NCBI GenBank assembly: GCA_946403075.1
Contig: CAMIYN010000010.1
Location: 1 to 46,339, forward strand
Source: an uncultured Lachnospiraceae bacterium
Lineage (GTDB): Bacteria > Bacillota > Clostridia > Lachnospirales > Lachnospiraceae
Length of the DNA stretch: 46,339 bases
Reading direction: 5' to 3'
This document shows, piece by piece, positions 9,446-16,507 of this stretch (the stretch's first letter is position 1; every line of letters begins with the position of its first letter). The notes under the pieces were generated by a model. That model saw nothing but the letters and a program-made list of their open reading frames with translations. It was not told where the DNA came from and did no database searches. The position numbers were made by a program, and so were the translations under genes.

Positions 9446-10344
9446 TATATTTCCTCCCTATCAAATAAACTATAAAAACCAAACATAGTGCATGCGACTT
9501 CAAAACCAACACAAATATTGAGCGGTAATATAAGCCCGCTACTTATTAAATTTCCAGCTATACCATTAGGAATTATCGACTCAATCAAATTTGCACCAGT
9601 TATAAAAGAATATAATTGTGACAATGCATAAAAACTTAATGCAGATATTTTTATAACTTTATGTATTCCATAATTAAAAAATGTCTTTGTAGAATTATCT
9701 CCAAAAGCAGAATTATAAAGTATCAAAGCAGCACCCATTATAGTTCCCCCCGAAAAACCACCACCAGGAGATAAATGGCCATTAAACAATACATAAACAC
9801 CAAATACAAGTGTAGCTGGCACAACTATAAGTGCACCATGTCTAAGAATAAGGTCATGTTTATCTTCATATTTAGCTTCTTCTAATTGTTCAGCTTTCTC
9901 TTCTTCTTTAGTTTTGTGTTTAAACAATAGTATTATAACAGTAGTTGCTGCTATAAAAAGAACTGTTGACTCACCTAATGTATCAAATGCTCTGTAGTTA
10001 AGTATCATTCCTGCTACAAAATTCACTGCACCTGTATCACGAATACCATTTTCGATATATGCTTGTACAACTTCATTATTTGCAGGGTTAGTTGGATCTC
10101 CAAAAGATGGTAAAAATGATACTGTATATATCATACAAGCAATTATTACACAAGCAAGAAGTATAGCTATTACATTATAAAATTTATTAAATCCCTTATT
10201 CTCTCCACTCTCTACTATATCTTCTATTCTCTCTGTTAAAACTTTTTCATGGTGCTTTTTATTTTTATGTTTTAAATGCACATTTTCTTTTTCATCTTGT
10301 ACACCATTTACAAAATCATTTAAACTTTTAAATATCTTATTCAT
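9445..10344 (-). CDS. Fused MbhE-MrpB antiporter subunit
   Basis: The 299-residue product joins two subunits that are separate in Mbh-type operons. Residues about 1-55 are charged and soluble (HLKHKNKKHHEKV). Residues about 60-145 resemble MbhE: SFLPSFGDPTNPANNEVVQAYIENG, then DTGAVNFVAGMILNYRAFDTLGE. Residues about 165-299 are MrpB: HDLILRHGALIVVPATLVFGVYVLFNGHLSPGGGFSGG. ATG at 10344 is preferred over GTG at 10347 because AAGGAGG lies 6 bp before it. The start overlaps the end of mbhD. The basic, histidine-rich N-terminal tail is an oddity with no clear role. Confidence 0.85.
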   Translation of the reverse strand: MNKIFKSLNDFVNGVQDEKENVHLKHKNKKHHEKVLTERIEDIVESGENKGFNKFYNVIAILLACVIIACMIYTVSFLPSFGDPTNPANNEVVQAYIENGIRDTGAVNFVAGMILNYRAFDTLGESTVLFIAATTVIILLFKHKTKEEEKAEQLEEAKYEDKHDLILRHGALIVVPATLVFGVYVLFNGHLSPGGGFSGGTIMGAALILYNSAFGDNSTKTFFNYGIHKVIKISALSFYALSQLYSFITGANLIESIIPNGIAGNLISSGLILPLNICVGFEVACTMFGFYSLFDREEI

Positions 10345-10594
10345 CACTATCCTCCTTATCTGTCATCTTTCCTACTTTTTTTAGAGTAATGAAAAACAAA
10401 ATACTTGTGACACCTGCTCCAACTGCTGCTTCTGTGATGGCAAGGTCAGGAGACTCCAAAAATAGCCATATAACACTCATTACCAAGCTATAAGCTGTAA
10501 ATATAATGAGTGATACAAGTAAATTATTTGTCACACACACAGATATAGCACATACGAGTAAGAATAATATAAGTATATATTGAACATATATCAT
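10337..10594 (-). CDS. mbhD: MbhD-like (DUF4040) antiporter subunit
   Basis: This 85-residue, three-helix protein contains the motif SPDLAITEAAVGAGVTSILFFITLKKVG, which corresponds to the C-terminal part of MrpA and to MbhD in membrane-bound hydrogenases. In this operon it stands alone, since there is no full MrpA. The start overlaps the mrpG stop (ATGA). The pairing of a free MbhD with an MbhE-MrpB fusion marks this as an Mbh-type rather than classic Mrp arrangement. Confidence 0.85.
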   Translation of the reverse strand: MIYVQYILILFLLVCAISVCVTNNLLVSLIIFTAYSLVMSVIWLFLESPDLAITEAAVGAGVTSILFFITLKKVGKMTDKEDSDE

Positions 10595-10929
10595 AGTTTT
10601 ACCTCCTCACATTCCAAATCTATATCTTCATTAGTATTTGCTTCTACCTTACTAATCAAATGGCTACATATAGGACTTGTTATCCAAAAGAAAATAATGA
10701 TAAGTGCAAGTTTTATAGTAGTAAAAGTAAACCCCTCAATCAAAACTAACCCTACAAGCATTAAAAATATTCCCATAGTATCGCAAGTTGCAGCCACATG
10801 CATACGATTTAAAATATATCCAAGTCTATAGACCCCGATAACTGCAAGTATAATTATAAGAAGTCCTATAAACAAAAATGATGAACCAAGTATAAATCTA
10901 ATCATATTTAAAACATCCATAAAATTCAT
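10591..10929 (-). CDS. mrpG: MrpG-like antiporter subunit
   Basis: This 112-residue protein has three membrane helices. The stretch VIGVYRLGYILNRMHVAATCDTMGIFLML is the hallmark of the MnhG/PhaG family (RMHAATKAxTLG). Further on, TSPICSHLIS matches the family's TAPVAAHLI. The acidic tail (EANTNEDIDLECEEVKL) is cytosolic. The ATG overlaps the last base of the mrpF stop. It is a small structural subunit of the antiporter complex. Confidence 0.9.
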   Translation of the reverse strand: MNFMDVLNMIRFILGSSFLFIGLLIIILAVIGVYRLGYILNRMHVAATCDTMGIFLMLVGLVLIEGFTFTTIKLALIIIFFWITSPICSHLISKVEANTNEDIDLECEEVKL

Positions 10930-11243
10930 TATTTTTTCCTCCTTGCAGAAGCTTTATCTTTATTTTTTAAATAAGAATATTGATATGCATAAGTTAAAAC
11001 AACCATAGATACAAAATTAAGTAATGCATATAAAAGTGCTATATCAATTATAAAACTCTCTTTTAATACACCAGATATTATACATATCATAATTATGACT
11101 TTAGTTCCTATCATATTTACACAAATTATTCTATCAGTTACTTTTGGACCTATAACTGCTCTAAAAAATATTGCAATGATAGAAATTGATAAAACAACCA
11201 AAGAAATAAAGAAAACAAAATTTTGTGCATTCTCCAAATTCAT
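10929..11243 (-). CDS. mrpF: MrpF-like antiporter subunit
   Basis: This 104-residue, three-helix protein carries the MnhF/PhaF signature FRAVIGPKVTDRIICVNMIGTKV and, later, SFIIDIALLYALLNFVS. The C-terminus is basic (SARRKK). The start lies one base beyond the mrpE stop, with its ribosome-binding site (GGAGGTGT) inside mrpE. E-F-G order is the normal Mrp order. Confidence 0.9.
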   Translation of the reverse strand: MNLENAQNFVFFISLVVLSISIIAIFFRAVIGPKVTDRIICVNMIGTKVIIMICIISGVLKESFIIDIALLYALLNFVSMVVLTYAYQYSYLKNKDKASARRKK

Positions 11244-11244
11244 A

Positions 11245-11709
11245 CTACACCTCCTCTATCTTTCTTAGAAGTTCCACAAAAGTTGAATTATTAATCCCAT
11301 TATACAAAGACTTATCCAAGCAATGCACCTTGTATTCGCCTTTTTCGTTTAACTCAACTGTTATAGTTCCTGGTGTCAAAGTTATAGAATTTGCGAGAAG
11401 AATTCTACTCTTTTGTTGTTTTAAATTAGTTTTGAAATAACAAAAACAAGGCTCTATATCAATATTCTCCTTTAATATGATTGAAAATACCGATATATTT
11501 GCCTTTATTATCTCATATATCAACAAAATAAAATACTCGCAGAGCATCAAAGTTTTTTTGAAAATATTTTTTGTCCTATCCTCTTCTCTATAAAAAAACT
11601 TTTTAAAAAACATTGTAAGGAAAAATGAAATAACAATGCCAAAAATAAAAATTTCTGTTGTCAATTTTCCATTAAACACTATCCACAATACAAGCAATAA
11701 TAAAAACAA
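11245..11709 (-). CDS. mrpE: MrpE-like antiporter subunit
   Basis: This MnhE-family protein of about 154 residues has N-terminal hydrophobic helices, followed by a soluble part with the family motif ANSITLTPGTITVELN and then HCLDKSLYN. Start choice: TTG at 11709 has AAAGGAGG 8 bp before it, whereas the in-frame GTG at 11730 overlaps mobA and has no ribosome-binding site. I therefore prefer TTG. The ribosome-binding site overlaps the mobA stop codon, which suggests coupling. It is the first antiporter subunit gene of the operon. Confidence 0.85.
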   Translation of the reverse strand: MFLLLLVLWIVFNGKLTTEIFIFGIVISFFLTMFFKKFFYREEDRTKNIFKKTLMLCEYFILLIYEIIKANISVFSIILKENIDIEPCFCYFKTNLKQQKSRILLANSITLTPGTITVELNEKGEYKVHCLDKSLYNGINNSTFVELLRKIEEV

Positions 11710-11723
11710 AATGAATTCCTCCT

Positions 11724-12287
11724 TTAACACATATTTTTTAATTTATCATAATCACTTTTATTGTTAACATTAAAAAATGCGACTTCACTTTCTTTATACT
11801 CAAAATATTTTAAATTAATTAATTCCAAAAAACCTCTAACATTGAAATTTTTTCCATCCAAATACTTTGAAAGCTTATCTAAAACATTTTTTTTAAATAT
11901 ACTTATTAGTGGCTCAACTACTTCATTATGTCTCAATACCACTGCATCAAACACTATACTTTTAGAATATTCTATCATTTCTTTTATGATGCTCTCTCTA
12001 AGTAGTGGAGTATCTACACTTACTACAAAGGCACATTCATTTTTTATATTTTTAAGTCCCAAGTAAATCCCAGATAATGGTCCCTTCATAATATCATCAG
12101 CTATTATTTTTTCTTTAACTCCACTTCCCCTAAATCCTGATATAATAATGTCTTCTATACCGAGCTTTTTAAACTTATCTATTTGAGTTTGTAAAAATGT
12201 TTTACCATTATAAGAAAGTAAACACTTGTCCTCACCCATCCGAGTAGATAGTCCACCTGAAAGTATAATTGCTGATATTTGACTCAT
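11724..12287 (-). CDS. mobA: MobA-like molybdenum cofactor guanylyltransferase
   Basis: This nucleotidyltransferase of about 187 residues has the MobA signature near the N-terminus, LSGGLSTRMGEDK, which binds GTP, and a metal-site region FVVSVDTPLL. MobA attaches GMP to molybdopterin to make the guanine dinucleotide form of Moco; the related MocA makes the cytosine form, which some xanthine dehydrogenase-type enzymes use. I cannot tell the two apart from sequence alone. ATG at 12287 with GGAG 6 bp before it is chosen over GTG at 12299. It leads the Mrp-like operon, which is an unusual partner. Moco need fits the selenium genes elsewhere in the window. Confidence 0.8.
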   Translation of the reverse strand: MSQISAIILSGGLSTRMGEDKCLLSYNGKTFLQTQIDKFKKLGIEDIIISGFRGSGVKEKIIADDIMKGPLSGIYLGLKNIKNECAFVVSVDTPLLRESIIKEMIEYSKSIVFDAVVLRHNEVVEPLISIFKKNVLDKLSKYLDGKNFNVRGFLELINLKYFEYKESEVAFFNVNNKSDYDKLKNMC

Positions 12288-12307
12288 ATCTCTCTCCACA
12301 ATTTTAT

Positions 12308-12416
12308 GGAAACCTCGAAAAAGCCTAACAACTTATCTAAGGTTTCCTATGGAACCTTCATTATTCAACAATTATCAAAATTTAAATTTGAAAACCGTCC
12401 ATTACTAAAGGTTGCC
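12308..12416 (-). mobile_element. MITE-like element, 109 bp, copy D
   Basis: The ends GGAAACCTCGAAA and the inverse of GGTTGCC (GGCAACCTTTAGT) form imperfect inverted repeats. The core contains TTGAATAATGAAGGTTCC on the minus strand. TTAT stands directly on both sides (12304-12307 and 12417-12420), as a 4-bp target duplication would. It has the same length as copy A at 31722-31830. It lies just upstream of mobA. Confidence 0.7.
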
Positions 12417-12548
12417 TTATTACATTTTTCTAACATTTTATCACAAAATTTTTACATTTTCAATTTATTTTCACACATTTTTTAAAAAAAATAAATATTG
12501 ATTATCAAAATTTTTTTTAGAATTATAAATATTATTTTAATTTTGTGC

Positions 12549-12554
12549 TATAAT
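12549..12554 (+). promoter_or_regulatory. Extended -10 promoter for def
   Basis: TGCTATAAT (TATAAT at 12549-12554, TG one base upstream) is a consensus extended -10 element. No good -35 is present in the AT-rich DNA before it. The start point would fall near 12561, so the transcript would begin at the first repeat copy, placing the repeats in the 5' leader of def. Confidence 0.6.
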
Positions 12555-12561
12555 AAATGTC

Positions 12562-12654
12562 GTAGGAGCCGTAGGGGCGAAGTACCACGAGCCCGTTTGC
12601 AAAATAGTAGAGTTAATTTGTAGGGGCGAAGCATTGCGAGCCCGAAGCGAGCCC
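12562..12654 (+). repeat. Intergenic repeat cluster, 2 copies, in the def leader
   Basis: The cluster has two GTAGGGGCGAA-N7-GAGCCC copies. Read in the opposite (GGGCTC) sense the cores are GTGGTAC and GCAATGC. A GTAGGAGCC stub precedes the first copy. The final GAGCCC runs directly into the ribosome-binding site of def. The region 12417-12548 is otherwise plain AT-rich DNA. Confidence 0.9.
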
Positions 12655-12675
12655 ATTTAATAATTAGGAGGTTTT

Positions 12676-13161
12676 ATGTCTCTTAGACAAATAAGACAAA
12701 TTGGCGATGAAATATTAAAAAAGAAATCAAAAGATGTTTCATCTATGAACGAAAGAACAAGAGAACTCATAAAAGATATGGAGGATACAATGACAGTTCT
12801 TGGTGGTTGTGGTATAGCAGCAGTCCAAGTTGGAGTTTTAAAAAATATAATTCTTGTTAAACCAGATGTTGAAGGTAAAACATATATTTTTATTAATCCT
12901 ACTATCACAAAAAAGAGTGAAGAGGAAACCATAGATTTTGAAGGCTGCTTATCGGTAGAAGGAAAGAGAGGCGAAGTCAAAAGACCGAACCAAATAACCG
13001 TTAGTGCTATGGATATGGATTTAAAACCTTTCACTCTCACTGCCGAAGGCTTTTTTGCAAGAGCTATTTGTCATGAGATAGATCATTTAAATGGAATATT
13101 ATATGTTGATAAATTAGAAAGTCCATTATACAATATAGATGTGACACAAGAAGCTAATTGA
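12676..13161 (+). CDS. def: Peptide deformylase
   Basis: This 161-residue enzyme removes the formyl group from the N-terminal methionine of new proteins. All three deformylase motifs are present: GCGIAAVQVG (motif 1, near residue 41), EGCLSV (motif 2, metal-binding Cys) and HEIDHLNG (motif 3, two metal-binding His and the catalytic Glu). Length is normal. The start follows AGGAGG at 12666-12671. The same leader segment precedes the glutamine synthetase gene downstream. It is cytosolic and essential in most bacteria. Confidence 0.96.
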   Translation: MSLRQIRQIGDEILKKKSKDVSSMNERTRELIKDMEDTMTVLGGCGIAAVQVGVLKNIILVKPDVEGKTYIFINPTITKKSEEETIDFEGCLSVEGKRGEVKRPNQITVSAMDMDLKPFTLTAEGFFARAICHEIDHLNGILYVDKLESPLYNIDVTQEAN

Positions 13162-13166
13162 TAATC

Positions 13167-13351
13167 GTAGGGGCCGTAGGGGCGAACCATTGGGAGCCCT
13201 AAACGAGCCCTTAGCAAGATAATAGAGTTAATTGTAGGGGCGAAGTACCACGAGCCCGTATGCAAGACAGCAGAGTTAATCGTAGGGGCGAAGCATCGCG
13301 AGCCCTTAGCAATAAAGTAGCGAAAGTCGTATGGGCGAACTTTGCGAGCCC
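13167..13351 (+). repeat. Intergenic repeat cluster, 4 copies, between def and glnN
   Basis: The four copies have, in the opposite sense, cores CCAATGG, GTGGTAC, GCGATGC and a worn GCAAAGT. A short GTAGGGGCC stub precedes the first. The orientation follows the flanking plus-strand genes. No gene is visible here; a minus-strand open frame across the repeats (13083-13265) is spurious. Confidence 0.9.
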
Positions 13352-13371
13352 ATTTAATAATAGGAGGTTTT

Positions 13372-15504
13372 ATGACTGATATAAAAAAAATTTATGGAAA
13401 ATATGTATTCAATGATAAGGCTATGAAAAAATATATACCGAAAGAAACATATGAAAAATTTAAAAAAATTATAAATGACCAAAAAGAATTGCCAGATAAT
13501 ATGTCAAAAATTATAGCAAAGGCAATGTGTGATTGGGCTATTGATAATGGTGCTACACACTATACACATTGGTTTCAACCACTGACAAATATGTCTGCTG
13601 AAAAAAGAGAAAGTTTCATATCATTTAATGACAAAAATGAAATTATGTTAAAGTTATCAGGTAAAGAATTGATTAAAGGTGAGTCTGATGCATCTTCTTT
13701 CCCATCAGGGGGAATAAGAGCTACTTTTGAAGCAAGGGGGTACACTGCCTGGGATATCTCAAGCCCTGCATTTATTAAAAAAGATGAAACAGGGGCTACT
13801 CTTTATATACCTACTGTTTTTTATTCATATACAGGCGAAGCTCTTGATAAAAAAACTCTACTCCTTAGGTCAATGGATGTATTAAATAAAGAAGCGATAA
13901 AACTGATTAGGCTTTTTGGCAATAAAACTTCAAAAAAAGTCATTTCTATGCTTGGTCCCGAGCAAGAATATTTTTTAATAAATAGAGATTTATATTTAAA
14001 GAGAAAAGATTTAATCTATACAGGGAGAACTCTATTTGGTGCTCTCCCACCAAAAGGACAAGAGCTTGATGACCACTACTATGGCACAATACAGAGTTGC
14101 ATAGGTGCTTTTATGGATGAAGTTAATTTGAAACTTTGGGAATTGGGAGTTCCAGCAAAAACTTGTCATAATGAAGTAGCACCAGCACAGCACGAGCTAG
14201 CAGTGATATACGAGGAAGCAAATATTTCTTGTGACCATAACCAACTCGTGATGGAAACATTAAAAAAAGTAGCAAATAATTATAATTTAGTATGTCTACT
14301 TCATGAGAAGCCTTTTTACAATTTAAATGGTTCTGGTAAACACAATAATTGGTCTATAGTGACTGATGACAATATAAATCTCTTATCTACATTGGATGCA
14401 AGCACTGATTTACAATTTTTACTCATTATGGCATTAATTATAAAAGCAGTGGATGAAAATGCTGATATTTTGAGAAGTAGTGCAGCAAATGTAGGTAATG
14501 ATTATAGACTTGGAGGAAATGAAGCACCACCTTGTATTATTTCTATATTTTTAGGTGAATATCTCACAAATATTTTTGAAGACTTAGTTAAAAATAAAAA
14601 AATAGACAAAAATAAACAAAAAGGAAAAGCGATAATCTCTACTGGATTAACCAATATCCCTGATTTATACAAAGACACTACTGATAGAAATAGAACTTCT
14701 CCACTCGCATTTACAGGAAATAAATTTGAATTTAGGATGGTAGGAAGTAGTGATTCCTGTGCTATGCCTATAACTACTATAAATACAATTGTAGCAAAAG
14801 CATTTAGAGAGGCAAACACACATTTTGAAAATATAAAAACAAATTCAAAAAAAGAATTTGAAGAAGAAGTCATATCATACATAATAAAAATTTTTAATGA
14901 ACATAAAAAAATAATCTTTAACGGCAATGGCTATTCAAAAGACTGGCTAAATGAAGCAAAAGAAAAAAATTTACCAAATATAAATAATATGGTATCTGCG
15001 ATACAGGCATTAAAAACTGAAAAATCAGAAAGCTTATTTACTTCTATGAATGTGATGACAAAAACAGAATTAAAAAGTAGAATTCAAATAGAGTTTGAAA
15101 CTTATATAAAAACAATTAGAATAGAAGCAAAAACTATGATAGATATGGTAAAAAAACAAATACTTCCAGCTTGTATTGCATATATAGAGAGAATATCAAA
15201 AACAATAAATGAAATTAATTCAAATGTATTGCAAATTGAACCAACAGCAGAAAACGAAATACTTAGAGAATTAGTTTTTAATGTAAACAATTTAAAACTA
15301 TCTCTTGATGAACTTGAGAAAAAACTAAACTCAGCAGAAAAAGAAAATGACATAGATAAAAAATCTATATCATTTAGAGATAATCTAATTCCTGCTATGA
15401 ATAATGTTAGAAAAAATGTTGATATATTGGAAATGCTTGTAGGTAAAGACTACTGGCCTATCCCAAGTTATGGGGATTTGGTTTTTGAAGTAGCACCGTT
15501 ATAA
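13372..15504 (+). CDS. glnN: Type III glutamine synthetase
   Basis: This 710-residue protein is far longer than GSI (about 450) and has the GSIII layout. Active-site segments include MLGPEQEYFLI, CHNEVAPAQHELAVIYE, HEKPFYNLNGSGKHNNWS and EFRMVGSSDS. The C-terminal 150 residues are largely helical, as in other GSIII. It makes glutamine from glutamate, ammonia and ATP in the cytosol. The true start is ATG at 13372, with AGGAGG at 13362-13367. A TTG 30 bp upstream would extend the frame into the repeat leader and is rejected. It is probably the main ammonia-assimilating enzyme here, although I see no regulator beside it. Confidence 0.95.
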   Translation: MTDIKKIYGKYVFNDKAMKKYIPKETYEKFKKIINDQKELPDNMSKIIAKAMCDWAIDNGATHYTHWFQPLTNMSAEKRESFISFNDKNEIMLKLSGKELIKGESDASSFPSGGIRATFEARGYTAWDISSPAFIKKDETGATLYIPTVFYSYTGEALDKKTLLLRSMDVLNKEAIKLIRLFGNKTSKKVISMLGPEQEYFLINRDLYLKRKDLIYTGRTLFGALPPKGQELDDHYYGTIQSCIGAFMDEVNLKLWELGVPAKTCHNEVAPAQHELAVIYEEANISCDHNQLVMETLKKVANNYNLVCLLHEKPFYNLNGSGKHNNWSIVTDDNINLLSTLDASTDLQFLLIMALIIKAVDENADILRSSAANVGNDYRLGGNEAPPCIISIFLGEYLTNIFEDLVKNKKIDKNKQKGKAIISTGLTNIPDLYKDTTDRNRTSPLAFTGNKFEFRMVGSSDSCAMPITTINTIVAKAFREANTHFENIKTNSKKEFEEEVISYIIKIFNEHKKIIFNGNGYSKDWLNEAKEKNLPNINNMVSAIQALKTEKSESLFTSMNVMTKTELKSRIQIEFETYIKTIRIEAKTMIDMVKKQILPACIAYIERISKTINEINSNVLQIEPTAENEILRELVFNVNNLKLSLDELEKKLNSAEKENDIDKKSISFRDNLIPAMNNVRKNVDILEMLVGKDYWPIPSYGDLVFEVAPL

Positions 15505-15508
15505 TAAC

Positions 15509-16456
15509 CTAATCATCATCCCTTTCAAAAATGCTCTCATCTGGTCTTGTCTCTTTTTCTCCATTGTCATCATCGTATAAATCAGATGGTTCTATATCAA
15601 CTATGCCATTATCTTCATCGCTCTCTTCATCTTCTTCGTCTTCATCATATTGATTAGATACATCAGTAGTATCATTTATTGTGTCATTAGTATTTGTGTT
15701 TCCACTCACAACACTTCTATTATTGTTGCTGCTACCACCTCTACTATATGACCTTGTGTCAGCCGTAGGAACTATTACATCACCCGGGTCTAATTCTTCT
15801 GGTACATCTTCATAGTCTTCTATTTTTTCTGTTTGAACCACACTGCTACTTAATTCAGTTTCTATTATCTCTTTACTACTCTCAATTATCTCAGTAGGAC
15901 TTATAGAAACATAATTTTTGGTTTCGCTACTACTTTCGTCATCAAAAAAAATATTAGAATCTTCACTTGATAGTTCCTTTTCTAAATTTTCTATATTTAT
16001 TTCATCATTATTTTTTATCTGATTTAAATTACTATATTTATTATTTTCATTTTTTACTTGTATAATATTATTTTTATTTTTAATAAATATAAATATAGTA
16101 ATTAATAAAACTAAAAAACCCAAAGCACTCAATTTAAAATGAAAACTTAACTTTTTAAATTTATAAATTTGTTTTGAGACATTTTCTCTTATAATCAAAA
16201 TTTTTTTCTTTAAGATATTTATGATATCTGATTTTGATATATTTGTTTTTAGAGAGACAAGTTTATAACATAATATATTAATACATTTTTTTAAAGTTAA
16301 TTTAACTTGATTATAATTTTTTTTTATTTTTATCGTTTTTATAATTTTATTTATAGATATGATAAATTTACTCATATTTTTTTTAACTAATAACTTTACA
16401 TCATAAAATTTTAAACTTATATATTTTTTTATATCATTAATTCTATTTTTTTTCAT
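15509..16456 (-). CDS. Single-span membrane protein with basic N-terminus and acidic tail
   Basis: I do not recognise this 315-residue protein. Residues 1-105 are very rich in Lys, Ile and Asn and probably cytosolic. A single hydrophobic span lies near 109-127 (LSALGFLVLLITIFIFI). Residues 128-315 are highly acidic and rich in Ser, Asp, Glu and Asn (for example DEDEEDEESDEDNG), with a small SRGGSSNNNRS stretch. By charge it should sit with the acidic part outside. It lies directly downstream of the giant secreted protein but after a terminator, so expression may depend on readthrough or an unseen promoter. The acidic stretches recall the giant protein's own N-terminal region. Confidence 0.75.
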   Translation of the reverse strand: MKKNRINDIKKYISLKFYDVKLLVKKNMSKFIISINKIIKTIKIKKNYNQVKLTLKKCINILCYKLVSLKTNISKSDIINILKKKILIIRENVSKQIYKFKKLSFHFKLSALGFLVLLITIFIFIKNKNNIIQVKNENNKYSNLNQIKNNDEINIENLEKELSSEDSNIFFDDESSSETKNYVSISPTEIIESSKEIIETELSSSVVQTEKIEDYEDVPEELDPGDVIVPTADTRSYSRGGSSNNNRSVVSGNTNTNDTINDTTDVSNQYDEDEEDEESDEDNGIVDIEPSDLYDDDNGEKETRPDESIFERDDD

Positions 16457-16463
16457 ATTTTCC

Positions 16464-16495
16464 TTAAAAAAACCCCGCTTTTTAAACGAGGTTTT
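16464..16495 (-). terminator. Rho-independent terminator after the giant secreted protein gene
   Basis: AACCTCG at 16493-16487 pairs with CGGGGTT at 16477-16471 (one T-G pair), followed by seven T on the minus strand. It ends transcription 15 bp past the stop at 16508, just before the next gene starts at 16456. Confidence 0.85.
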
Positions 16496-16507
16496 ATCTA
16501 CTATTTT

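Noticed and set aside
13342..13371. Longer N-terminus for glutamine synthetase from TTG 13342
   Set aside because: It would be encoded by repeat sequence and the ribosome-binding site itself. ATG 13372 has AGGAGG at the right distance.
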